From Ricordea florida (taxonomy: Eukaryota > Cnidaria > Anthozoa > Corallimorpharia > Ricordeidae), in assembly GCA_949710005.1 (NCBI GenBank), contig OX453273.1:3778706-3842705 (forward strand): a stretch of 64,000 bases of DNA. Reading direction: 5' to 3'. Of the stretch, positions 34,985 to 46,300 are shown one piece after another. Under the pieces are notes generated by a model that searched no databases, was not told the origin of the DNA, and worked only from the letters and a program-made list of their open reading frames with translations. Within the stretch, counting starts at the first letter, position 1, and each line of letters starts with the position of its first letter. The position numbers were made by a program, and so were the translations under genes.

Positions 34985-36349
34985 ATGATCATGAGTTATC
35001 GCGTTATCATGCTCGCACATCACACGCCCTACGTGGTTTCAGAAATGTCAGCCGACGGCGGCGAGGAAACTTTGCAAGAGAGCGAACAGGAGGAAACGTT
35101 CGAAATAGATGTATTCAAGTCACAAGTAGTGAGTATAGCGTCATGTGGAGTCGTGGAGGATCAAGGAAAAGACGAGAACATCCGCTACAAGAGCTGCGGA
35201 GGTCCCACAGTGCGGTTTGATACTCAGGTGATTTCAATCAATGAAGACTACAAGAAAACAGAAGAAGAAAATGCTTCTCTGGTAAGAGGCAGCCTCGACA
35301 ATAAGCCAAGACGATTTAAACGGATTTCTCTTCCGCAGTGGTTGCTCAAACCTAGCAAAAAAGTTTCACAAAATTCAACGCGGTTTAGAAGATTAAGTGG
35401 CCGTGGCAAGCGTAGAATTCTACGGACCTACTCGGCACCAAAAACACTTGGTAGCAGGGAGGGCCGCTTTCATTTTGATGAAGGAGCAGCGGCAAGGGAT
35501 TTGTGTGCGAGTTCTACGGCGAATAATGTTCTTCAGCAAGGTAGCCAGCCTGATTTGACGACTTCGAAGGAAACGCGAAAAGCGCGAAGAATCTCACTTC
35601 CTGTCGGTATGGGTTCAGATATGGCATCAACAGGAAGTAAGGATTTTGAGACACATACGCAACAAATGTCAGATCAAACAGGAAAGAGCAAAGAAGAACA
35701 TTTTATTCGTTCTATGCAATCCAAAGATGATCTTGCTGTCGCCAAGCGAACGCGAAATAACGCAACTGCCAAGAGGGAAAGTCTCGAAGACCCCCAAGAG
35801 CCAAATGCGATCAATGAGCACAAGATGCTTTCCACGCGAGATACACGAGAGGTACGCTCGCGAGTAAAGCGAGACAGCTTCGGTGGGGCATCGTCGTCGA
35901 AGCCTTTGTCGCTTAAGCTGCATAAATTCCATAACCCGGACATATTTTACGTGCCTTTGCCTCATGATGACTCGCAGAACCCAGTTGATTCTTTATCAAA
36001 AAAGCTATGCCGGGCTCGGCTGATTGAACCCAGAAACGAGAATAACTTGATGCAGGAACGCGTTAGAGAGGAACTAGAGACATTTCTACAGGAAAAGCCT
36101 TTTTGCAGTCGTTCGTGCCAGCAATGGTGCCTGCAGTTGAGCAATAATATCAAGACAAAAGCGCAGCGACTGAAAACCCACGAGTGTAAAATAGTGTGTG
36201 TAGTGTACATAGGCGCTTTGCGTGGGCACGGAATGCACGCGGCAGTTCAATGTCTATGGACGCCTAATGACGACAATTTTATCACAGTGCATTACAAAAA
36301 CCGATCACTACTCGCCATTGCGTCTGTGCTAGCAATTGCGCATAGTTAA
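34985..36349 (+). CDS. Tctex-type dynein light chain domain protein, single exon
   Basis: A 454-codon intronless frame. The C-terminal 100 residues (REELETFLQEKPFCSRSCQQ, CKIVCVVYIGALRGHGMHAA, NFITVHYKNRSLLAIASVLA) form a Tctex1 domain, as in the TCTEX1D/DYNLT4-5 group. Such proteins bind dynein intermediate chain or regulatory partners and are often ciliary or flagellar. The first 340 residues are hydrophilic and basic, with repeated basophilic serine sites (RFKRISLP, RFRRLSGR, RTYSAPK, KARRISLP, KRDSFGG). I take the first ATG in frame at 34985 (MIMSYR). ATG 35045 (MSADGGEE) is an alternative start; the open frame extends upstream only by a GTG. The stop follows AIAHS. Human homologues are about half this length, so the long N-terminus is lineage-specific or unalignable. 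Confidence 0.88.
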   Translation: MIMSYRVIMLAHHTPYVVSEMSADGGEETLQESEQEETFEIDVFKSQVVSIASCGVVEDQGKDENIRYKSCGGPTVRFDTQVISINEDYKKTEEENASLVRGSLDNKPRRFKRISLPQWLLKPSKKVSQNSTRFRRLSGRGKRRILRTYSAPKTLGSREGRFHFDEGAAARDLCASSTANNVLQQGSQPDLTTSKETRKARRISLPVGMGSDMASTGSKDFETHTQQMSDQTGKSKEEHFIRSMQSKDDLAVAKRTRNNATAKRESLEDPQEPNAINEHKMLSTRDTREVRSRVKRDSFGGASSSKPLSLKLHKFHNPDIFYVPLPHDDSQNPVDSLSKKLCRARLIEPRNENNLMQERVREELETFLQEKPFCSRSCQQWCLQLSNNIKTKAQRLKTHECKIVCVVYIGALRGHGMHAAVQCLWTPNDDNFITVHYKNRSLLAIASVLAIAHS

Positions 36350-36844
36350 TTACGTTTGTCATCAATCATAGCTGTTAGCACTGTAAAATTGGGGACACCT
36401 GGAAAAATATAAAATGTGGTGTTGAACAGACTGTAAAAAATGGCGTTTAACGAGGCTTTAGCCTCGAAAGGAGGTTACTGACAAAGCTATTAAACGGTGG
36501 ATAGTATTTTCCGATGTTAACAATTTTGCTAAAACGTTACTAATTCGCGCAGCCTCAGTAGTTTGCGTGCAACTGCCGACATTGCCTCTTGTTTTTAATT
36601 TTCTTGGTTCTGAGGTCGCGACCCTGGAGTGTTTTGGGATCATCTGCTACCATGTATTTCATTTTTTAAAGTACGTTGTTGTGGAAGTGACAGAGAAGCA
36701 GGATATTATGACCGTCTGTTAGGCTTAAAGGAAAGCTCAGGGAGAAAATGAAATACTAGTCGTTTTATGGTGGTAATGTTACAATTTCAAATTGGAAGTG
36801 TATGAGTGAAATGTTTTTTTAGACATTTTTATTGACTGAGACGT

Positions 36845-37090
36845 AGTTGGGTTCAATTGAAGCGCAGAAGAGAACGAGACCAATATCCAGCCATCTTGAC
36901 CAAACAAGCTTGGTCAATAAAGAATTTATTACATGGCCATTTTGTTTTGTAATGCTTCGCGGTACAAAGCGGAAAATCCCGAGCGTGCGGAAGTTAAGCC
37001 CAGCGGAGCTGCCCATTAGGGTAAGCAATCTGAGAACTCAGAATTCGGCTCATTTTGCCCGCCTTCCGTAATATAACCAGCCACATAATA
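36845..37090. repeat. MITE-like repeat with TTGACCAAACAAGCTTGGTCAA palindrome
   Basis: The segment contains CCAATATCCAGCCATCTTGA and an internal palindrome around 36898-36918, followed by CGGAAGTTAAGCCCAGCGGA. It is of the type found dispersed in coral genomes. A related word CCGGCCAATATCCA occurs near 33755. Confidence 0.5.
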
Positions 37091-37504
37091 AATAATAGTT
37101 TTAGGAGAAAAGAAATAATTTTTTTCATTGGAAAATACGTGGAAAGGTCCTCCTTAACCTCACACCTCCATTTAGCAATTTCAAAAAAGTATTTTTATTG
37201 ATCTTTGTTTCCAATTACAATTACAACATGCCAATACCCTCTAACACTACAAAGTGAAACAGAACCTCTTCTGTTTGCAGTGTATAATGGTAAATAGTAC
37301 TATGCGTGAAAGGTTCAGGGGGGTGACAGTTGATGGATCATGAAAGGGAAGGCGGGGGGGAGCTCCAGATACATCCCTTCACGAAATCTTATAACTTCTA
37401 TATTATACAAATCACCCAAAATATTTACAAGACGAAAACTATTGTGCCCGTAACATAAGTAAATAGAATCCAAGTTACCCTCAATTTCTTAACATTCAAT
37501 GGCA

Positions 37505-37806
37505 ATGTACTGTGGTACTGTTTGTTTTACTATACAGTGTCAGATCTAACATTTTCATCTTTGGATCAAACCATGCAGTGTGACCATTCTTTGTAAACCT
37601 ACTGAACAGTACTGTATTGTGGTACAGTTTGTTTTACTATACAGTGTGGTTCTAACTTTTTCATCTGTGGATCAAACCATACAGTGTGACGATTCCTTGG
37701 AAAGTTACTGAGCAGTGCTATTCTGGGGTACTGTTTGCTTTACTATACAGTGTGGTTCTATAGCTTTTCACTATCTGTGGATCAAACCATGCAGTGTGAC
37801 TATTCA
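37505..37806. repeat. Tandem repeat, three diverged units of about 105-110 bases
   Basis: Each unit contains a GTACTGTTTGTTTTACTATA core and GGATCAAACCATGCAGTGTG. The units are about 85-90% similar by eye. It is intergenic, between the Tctex gene and the SMP-C2 gene. No open frame spans it. Confidence 0.85.
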
Positions 37807-38482
37807 TCAGCACTGTCTATGGGTACGATGTAAAACAAGCCGTGTTCTAGAATGAGCTATGTTGAATGTGGTTCTAATCCCCTGTAGTCGTACCCAACTC
37901 TTCCAGGATCAGTCTCTTTGTGATTGGCACTTTTCAATCAGCTACACGTCATCCTGTCATATTAGAGGTTCGATGAAGATGAGAATTTCTTCAAGATTGA
38001 ACGTTTCTTGGTTGTTGACGGGGCCACAGGGGCGTCTGGGGTGTCTGAACATGAAAGCATGACTTGCAGCCGCCCAACAGGCATCCCATCTGAAGATCAA
38101 ACAAACCAGTAAATAACTTGATAGCAGGGCCGAAGCAAGCGTGCTCGTCGTATCCGTTTTCGCGTCAAAATTTATAAGTTGGTTTTTCTTGGGGAGAAAA
38201 ATCCTAAATGATCATTCACGGCATTATCGCGGTACCTTTTGGGGTAAAAATATGACCGGAACTATTTGCCAGGTTTTGATTGTGTTTTATTATATGTATA
38301 ATAGTGTTTTACCGGAAACTAAAACACTCGTATTTTTCCACATTTCCACTCAGTGAAGTTATGAAAAAGTTATGTATCACATGTCCCGGATGTACGCGCG
38401 CGTCCTAACAAAATTTTCCCGCTAGTTTCTCGTCCATATAATAAAAAAAGAAATATTACACTGTGTTAAAAACAACATATTT

Positions 38483-38535
38483 TCACCACTCGAAAATTAA
38501 AATTTGTATCTTCGCGCCACCGTGTAACTCCTCTA
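38483..38535 (-). repeat. Fragment of the 62.9-kb hairpin family
   Basis: CACCACTCGAAAATTAAAAT and TCTTCGCGCCACCGTGTAAC are the reverse complement of the left arm of the element at 62883. Only one arm is clearly present. Confidence 0.7.
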
Positions 38536-39604
38536 TGTGTGTGTTGTTATGGAGCCGACAGTGAGCAGACCGGAGAGGAACAAATGTATAAAGCTTTTTA
38601 AAATGGAGAAGTGCTTACAGAGAGCCGGCCAGTGTCTAGTGAAATACTATATGGTGAAAGCTAGTCTGATATAATGAAAGCTAGATTACAAAGTTCAAGT
38701 GGATTAAGGGCTAATCCCACATTGTGTTTGAATTGGTACCTCTTGGAGATAACCAATGAGCCACGCCCAACAAACAAGATTTTAGAAGCTTTTGGGGTGT
38801 TTAAAAAAAACTCCAACGAGCACGTGGTCAGTTAGAGGCAAACAGATGCGCTTCCCTCAGTGATCCCGCGACTATTAAACGGAATGTTTACCCAATAATG
38901 CGAGATCTCAGTTAGATAGAGAATTTAATTGGCTCCTGATTACAGCCATTTTTCTCGCCATGGTCCGGTCCAGGTGAGTGTTCAGAGAAAGTTGTTCAGA
39001 GATCCTTTCTACCAACATTCCATTGCAGTAGTTACCGTTTCTGTTATAATTATTTCATTTTATTTATTTATTTATTTATGTTTTATTATTATTTTGTTAT
39101 TATTTTATTCTCCTTGAATTGCGTCAAAATTTAAACATTGTTTGGGGTGACATGGCGCTATAGCGAGACACGCGCGTTCAACACTCAAATTGTCACGCTC
39201 AAATTGTCACGCACACGTGTCACGCAAAGCAAAACGCGGTGCACTTTACCATCTCGCGCGACAAACGTTAGATTGTTTTAACAAATCTTGCCTTAGCCTG
39301 CCAAACAAATGACACGGAAAAACGGGCCAAAGGTAACTTTCTTATGTCTGCGAATTTGAAGCATTTAAATAAAGGTCTATTTTTTTCCACCAGCTTGAAG
39401 TAGTTTACTGCCAAGGAGTGGAGTGATGATTTACTTTACCTCCGGCTGATGTAGCCCAGATTTCGTGTCGTGAAACAATGCTGAACTCTAGAAAATTTCA
39501 TTAATTTGGAGGCGCATGGAATTGGTTTCGTGTATATCGCTGAAATGTGCGAGTGGCACCTTTCATCACTGTCTACCACTATGCGCGGGACACATTTTTT
39601 TATG

Positions 39605-39915
39605 CCTGGGGGGATACTCCCAGAATAATTGGGTAGAGGTGTGCGGCCTGCAAAATTTGTGATTATCCCTACCCTATTTATGACCTGACCAGAATTGGAC
39701 ATCCTATTCATGACCTGAGCCTTAAATCTGTTTCAGACCTGCCTTATAATTATTAGGTAGGTTTCAAGACTGCATTTGCAAAGTTTCGACCAGACTATAA
39801 CCCGAGTGCAAAAAACGATACCCTATTTATTACCAAAACGGCTGAAACACCATACCCTTTGGGGCCGCACATACCTATATAGCTCATGCAAGGGAGTACC
39901 CTCCGGGATTTCATG
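39605..39915. mobile_element. Small TIR element (GGGGATACTCCC ends)
   Basis: CTGGGGGGATACTCCCAGAA at the left is mirrored by AAGGGAGTACCCTCCGGGAT at the right. The interior has ACCCTATTTATGACC repeated as CCTATTCATGACCTGA and CCCTATTTATTACC. No coding content. Confidence 0.6.
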
Positions 39916-40429
39916 CCATACGAAGCTTCAGTTGCATGAAATAGGTTGGTTTTGCCCTGGCACGACATAGCGGCGTGAAGAAAACGGATTTTTTAAGTGC
40001 GCATATAAAATTACTGGCGATGGAAGGGGCTTTTCACGTAAACGTTTATAAACATTTTTCTTTCTAGGGAAAAGCCCTGGGAACGAGGTTGGATTTGTAG
40101 TAGGAGCTCAAAAATACAAATTTTGTTTCCCAAGGTAACTACAATTTCTGAAAACTATGACTTTCGATATCTAAAATTAAAAAGTATCATATGATCACGA
40201 TCGTATTTTTATGTCGCGTAGTTGTAAGGTAATTAATTACTCGGGCTACCTGTGGTAGCACGAGTCTAGGTTCGGTTTCCTATAAGTCTATCGACAACGT
40301 CGAGAATGAGCAAGCCTGCGCTGCTCGCGGTCTGCGGTGTCCCTGAAGGCATGAAAGCGAGGCACCTTATTCGCAGACATCCTCGTGCTGCGAAGAGTTT
40401 ATGCGATGACTATGAAGAATTATTTTACT

Positions 40430-40980
40430 TCTGTGACGCTCACCACTCTCACAAACGCACACTCCGTTCGCGGTAGACCCTCACTAAAAGATGTCGAGCA
40501 TATTGGAATCTTTCAAGATGATACATGTGGTTCCAGAATCAAGAGCCTTTGGACTTATACCAATGACAGTGGGGATAAGTTTTTTATTTATTATTTTGTT
40601 TACAATTTTGAACAGTTTCTTTTGCAGTCTATCGTTCGTTCAGCTATCAGTAGCTAGCTTGTTGATCGCTGCCCTGTACATGGTTCTGGTTGTACTACAT
40701 TTCATAATTGTGTCGGCAAAGACTTTGATAGACTCTACAAAATGACTGTGATGTATTGGAAAAAGCTGTTCAATTATCTGTATTTGTTCATCCCAATAAA
40801 GAGTCCCATTTATTAGAGGAATGCAGGTCTGGTTATGCTAAGTTCCGTATTCATCAGTTTGAGCACAAGCCTCGTCTTATTCAAACTCAAGTTTTTCTAC
40901 CTGCGTGGTCGTGTGGAAAGACATTAGCGGGAACAGGCGAAATCGGAAGAATAGTATATCCGATTGAGGAGTAATATTGT
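40430..40980 (+). other. Unassigned plus-strand frames (possible pseudogene or small membrane protein)
   Basis: The frame 40385-40657 begins with a segment matching the remnant at 27.7 kb (TLTNAHSVRGRPSLKD). An overlapping frame, 40491-40745, has two hydrophobic stretches (LIPMTVGISFLFIILFTILN and ASLLIAALYMVLVVLHFII) and could be a two-span membrane peptide. A third frame, 40756-40974, has no motif I know. No splice structure ties them together. I cannot assign a function. Confidence 0.2.
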
Positions 40981-41901
40981 TGTTTTTCCCCACATATCGC
41001 TTCTTCGCCGTCGATAACTTGGAATCACGATGAATGGCATCAGGTTTCACAATTGTTTTTCTACCGTGGGAACCAAAGAAGCTGATCGGTAAACATTAAT
41101 CCGATTAGTAAACAAACCCAATTATCACTGAAATTTCTGTAAAACCTTAGAAATCTTTCTGATAAAATCACTCAGCAACACGACGTCGACAAGAATTGCG
41201 GTGCGATATACAGTCTGGTAGGTTTTTTGCGGTCGTGGAATCAGCCATATAGAATACAAAATATATAAACCCAGGAGCTCCTGATAAACCTTAAGCGTAA
41301 ACTGACATTCACGTTTGTTCGAAGCGGTATTATAAAGTGTAGCCCGAGTGAACGCTCCCGAGAGCGTCTAGTTTTGCAAGTTTTAAGCAATAAACATAAA
41401 TCAAATTTCCACATCTGACGAACTAACGCGATACGGGCAAGTATCATGAGACCAGACGGCCGCCTCAAGACAAGACTGATAACGCCACTTATTGTCTGAG
41501 GGAGCTTAAGATTTGGCGTATTTGCGTTAACTGCGACAACAATTTTCCCTTGTTACCAGTTTTTATCAGTTATTGTTCTCGAAAGAACGCACAAAACTGA
41601 AAATGATCTTTTTGACTTAAGGGAAGTTCGCGGTCTAGACTATGAACACTTTCCACTATCTCAGTTATTTAACCCCGGCAGACTTAACTCACAAGCCGTT
41701 ACTTTCATCATTTTTTTTTTTGAAAGATACTCACCAAATTCCATACTCAGCCACTTGGTTTCAGAAAATTTGCCTGCAAAATGAAAAAGAGCGAATGGCT
41801 TATTGTCTTGAACAAACTTGTGATGGTGATATCACATAATCAGTAAGGAATAGAGACAGCTGTAGAGACACGTAAAGTACGACCTCTATAAAACTTCTTG
41901 T

Positions 41902-42178
41902 TACGCGGGATGACGTAGTCAGCCAGCGTATAAAATTCGGTAGCGCATTCCTTTCGTCGTCTTGGGAGTCAAAAATTGGCTTGTTTTTTTCCCGTATCCC
42001 GAGCCCGTCCCGAAAAAATTGTGTGGCCTTTATTGGCTGTAACTCCGAATCACGTGCAATCAGGTTGGATTGCACCATGGATATCCATGATCGCACAATC
42101 AGCAAGAAAACATACTGCGTCAGCAATTTTAAACCAACACATCCCGCGTAAACGCTTTCAGGCGTCTTCTTGTTTGAA
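41902..42178 (+). mobile_element. MITE with TTACGCGGGATG ends, copy 1
   Basis: Ends TTACGCGGGATG and CATCCCGCGTAA bound about 265 bases. The whole length, plus GCGTCTTCTTGTTT beyond the right end, is repeated in opposite orientation at 61911-62192 with only scattered differences. The interior contains GACTCCGAATCACGTGCAAT-type text and no gene. Confidence 0.88.
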
Positions 42179-42389
42179 AAAACAACACCGTGCCATCAAC
42201 TGCGTGCGAAACACGGATCTCATGATTCACAGTCAAACACGCTAACTATTGTGCCTTCGAACCGCACAACTATAAAGCGTGTGTGAAATCAGAATGCTGC
42301 GTGCATTTCTAGCCTACAAGTGAACTCCAGTACGACATGTATTATAAGGACGGTAGTTTCGGCCAATGTCGCTTGAATTTAACCAAGGT

Positions 42390-42700
42390 CTGAAAGGGTA
42401 TTCCCGGGATCCGGGATTTGATCAAAATATGGTGTGGGATTCGGGAAAACGAAAAATTTATTGACGAAATTCGGGAATTGACTTCTCTCCAGGAAGCGAG
42501 ATTCCCCAAAATTTTGCACGGGATACGTAATTTTTTGCCTGTCTATCGGGAATTCGGGAAATCTTCACGGCCCAAAATAAACGTACCAGCAGCGAACGCG
42601 AATAAACCAGGTGAACACTAATCAAACCAAAAAGTGCGGGAAGCGGGATTCTCGTGAAAAAGAAGCGGGAATGCGGGATCAGGATCCCTCCCCCTCTTCC
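42390..42700. repeat. GGGATTCGGGAA-rich interspersed repeat
   Basis: AAAGGGTATTCCCGGGATCC opens the segment, and GCGGGAATGCGGGATCAGGA with CCCTCCCCCTCTTCC closes it. Many GGGA(A/T)TCGGGA words lie between. It is a dispersed-repeat type without coding content. Confidence 0.5.
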
Positions 42701-42702
42701 AG

Positions 42703-42858
42703 AACCTGTTTAACTGGTCTTACGTTCGTAAATGAGATCACAGACGCTGGATGAACCTGTTTAACCTGTCTTACGTTCGTAAATAAGATCACAGACGCTG
42801 GATGAACCTGTTTAACTGGTCTTACGTTCGTAAATGAGATCACATACGCTGTATGGGG
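42703..42858. repeat. Tandem repeat, three 51-base units
   Basis: The unit AACCTGTTTAACTGGTCTTA with CGTTCGTAAATGAGATCACA and GACGCTGGATG occurs three times with one to three changes per unit, then a decayed fourth start. Confidence 0.9.
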
Positions 42859-43201
42859 ATTTCCCGTTTACAAACGTAAAAGATTAAGTGCTGTTCATTA
42901 TTCCCCGTTTACGTGACCGAAGCCCCACACATCGTCTGTAATTTTATTTACCCACGGATAGCTAGTTTAATTCACGTGTATTCGTATGTTAAATTTACGC
43001 GACAATTGAAATGCAGTCTAAGTCTTCTTGCAACAAGTATCTCAGTAAGAACGAGTGTAGGTACTTCATGTATCCCTTCATATAATGTATTTAAAATATA
43101 TTATCATGTATTGGAATATCTATAATATGTATCATAATAATAATAATTATAGGGGATACATCAAGTACACAGAATGAAAGTGAGTGTATGTTTACCCATA
43201 C

Positions 43202-43392
43202 CTGAGCCTGCGCTACCAGTTCCAGATCTCGTTCGCTTGGTGAACACATCTGACGAATGAAAAAACGTTTAGGGGAGGATGGCTTATAGGCAATGCTGCA
43301 TGCGCAGCCACTTGAGGCAGATTCTTCTACAGAACCAAGCATAGTTGTACAATGATCAGCAGACATGAAGTGCAGTTTCTTGACAAACCAGA
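43202..43392 (-). CDS. Possible further exon of the SMP-C2 gene
   Basis: An open minus-strand segment reads GSVEESASSGCACSIAYKPS and RDLELVAQAQ before the donor-like GTATGGG at 43201. The acceptor is not settled. No terminal exon with a stop is visible downstream. Confidence 0.35.
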
Positions 43393-46300
43393 GAATCACA
43401 CTGGAGATTTCCTATTCAATTTCTGTGTAAAACGCTATTTATCGCCACAGCCAGGAGCCCATCAATTAGTGAACGCACGAACGCATTGAATTGTGTGCAA
43501 AATTGTGTTGGGACTGACGTCCGGAGTGATAACACTGGTTTTGGTTTTATAACAGCAGAAACCCACAAGACTTGAAACGTGTAACTACCTTTAAATGCCT
43601 TCAACCACAACTTATCCACATTCAATCTACCAAGTACCATATTTGGAAAGCAAGAGAAACCAAATGGACCAATCAGTGTCAACAAGCTGAAGGACTGGAG
43701 CAAGCAGTTTCCAAATATGGTACTCAGTTGGGAAATATTGAATCTGGACAAGCTGTGAACGTGAGGGACACTTTCGAAGTCCTATGGGCCGGCTTCTGAT
43801 AAACGGTCAATTGACGCCAGACCGCTCTGTTATGGGCGTGCAAGTTATTAGTTGCTTTTACGCGTGCTTACCACGGAAGAAATCCTGTATAGGGATCTTA
43901 GCTGATCCTGACACTTTTTTCTTTGCGTCTCTCAACTCAAAAAGAAGTGAAGCCTCGTTTGAAATGGCAGTTCCCCCGGCAACCTGCATAAAGTAAATGA
44001 TATAACGACCTCAAAGGGCTTCCTTCAAACACCTGAATGAAAAGAGTAAATTCGTATGACGCCATTCGCCAAGTCTCACCTGAAAAATGAAGTTCCACTT
44101 GGCCATTCCACTTTCAGGGTCCAGTAGAGGAGTTGAACACATAGAAAGATACTCATACTTAACTGTGCCTTTACGACCATGACGAGGACTAGAACAGAAT
44201 TTATAATGAATAATTTATATCTATTGAGAAGGACAGTGAGACTGTTCCGCATTTGAAATCTTTTTTTTTTCTTTACGTGAAGCTGAAAATAATTTTGAAC
44301 TTTGATCTTTAAATCACGTGCGTGATCGTCTGTGAGAAATTTAAGCCAATGAAATTTGAGATGGCTTAAGAGTTTTTTTCAGTCGCTTTTTCACAGACGA
44401 AACAAAATTGTTGTGCCTTTTCACTTTCCGGGATTAAGATTATGTCATATTTGCCCTTTTTCCATTTTTATTTGTCTTTTTTCCATTGGATTAGATTTTT
44501 TAAAAAAAGCGCCAGAACGCTAAAACCAAGCTCTAACGGCCGTATTTATACTAGAAGGCGTCTAAGACTTCCAGATGCATTATACGTCTAACCGGAAGTG
44601 AGACTAATATAAATACGGGACGCACTTAACTCAACGGCTGGAAATCAAATTCATGATTTTCTTCAAAAGAGAGTGGAATCTAGTCACCAAAGAGACTGGA
44701 ACCTCAGAGACCTTCACCGTCCAGTTCGTCCCAGTTCATCGCGTCTCGTCTTTAAACTAGACGGCTTAGACGTCTGTTAAGTGCGTCATTTAGACGCACT
44801 TACTGGCTCGAGACATTTCATTCATCTGACGTTTAATGCGTGCACGTTATTTTCGCTCTTTATACTAGTTGTCTATGAAGTCTCAGACGTCCTCTACTAT
44901 CAATACGGTCAGTCTCAAGTACAGTTTTATCATATTCTCCATGTTCCAGTCTAGGTTCGTAAATCATTCCTTCAAAGTAACTAAAGTACTGTGTAAATTC
45001 AAAAGGTTTAAATCAGTGAATATTAAAGTTGATTTAAAAGCGGTTTAAACGTTCTCTCTGAGACGTAGCGGTACTTACATTACTACCTTAGCCCTAATCT
45101 GGAAGGAACCCCAGGCTGAAAAACAGCAAGAAAACTCGGCATTAAACAAACCTGATACAATTTTTTGAATAGTTTGAATCCTCGGAGTATCAGTAGTTGC
45201 TTGTCGAATTCGATCGTCCGGGTACAAGTAGTTCTGAAAAGAACTAAACAGGGGCGACCAGGGGCGTGCCCAGGGGAGGGTTTCAGGGGTTCCGGGGACC
45301 CCCCTTCTTTGCCAACGAAGCTTTATATCGTGCGTCACTACTGCACTGCTAGTTGCACCCACTAACGTTTTATGGGCAAGGTTGTACAGATTCATTCCCT
45401 TCTATCACACACCGGGACGATCGAACTCGAAAAATAACTATTGATCAGATTTTTTTGCATGGCTACGCTGTTGCAATTTTGGAGTTTATTGTTCTTCACT
45501 TCTTACAAAATCTTCAAATGAATTAAAGATCATTTAAAAATTTAACGACGCATGTGCCTCTTGCGATGTTGTACGCTCACAATTCACGATAGCGGTAAAA
45601 AAACGGTAATCTTGCCACAGTACACCTAAGAGCTTATCATTGGATTCTTCCCGCCACAACTTTACTCTCCTTCTCGGTCGTTGTCTGTTTTGTCATGCAA
45701 CACTCTTGGTTGGAGAAGTGTTGCCTGACGACCCAGACAATGGCCGTTTTTATGTTAGGGAACGCCTTATCCGTCTGAACGAATTTGGGGAAACATTCGT
45801 AGTTCGTCTGGTTATGCGTCTCTAATGTTAAGACGGGCACACGACGCATTATGCGTCCAGACGAGCAACCTTTAAGACATATTACGAAGGGTAGCTCGTC
45901 TGGACGTACAATGCGTCTTGTGCCCGTCTTTATACTAAAGACGCATAACCAGACGAACTACGAATGTTTGCCCAAGGTTTTCCAGACGGATAATGCGTCC
46001 CCTAGTATAAACACGGCCAATGGCTGCGAATGAGACTACCGTGACATACATGGTTTTGCGTTTCTGTCACAAATGAGAAGTTTAAGACCACACCTGTGAT
46101 ATCGGAGGCTTGGATAATTTCTCCAGATAAACTGTAAAACAGCGGTGGCATCTGAGTATCCATGTACTCTGCAGAAAAACAAACAAACAAAAAAACGAAC
46201 AAAAGCAAACTCAAAATAACAACTCTCTTTCCCTTTCACCAAGTGTCTGCGCAGGGCTTAAAATCGTATCACTATTTCCAGGTTTAGCCCGTGGGGGGAG

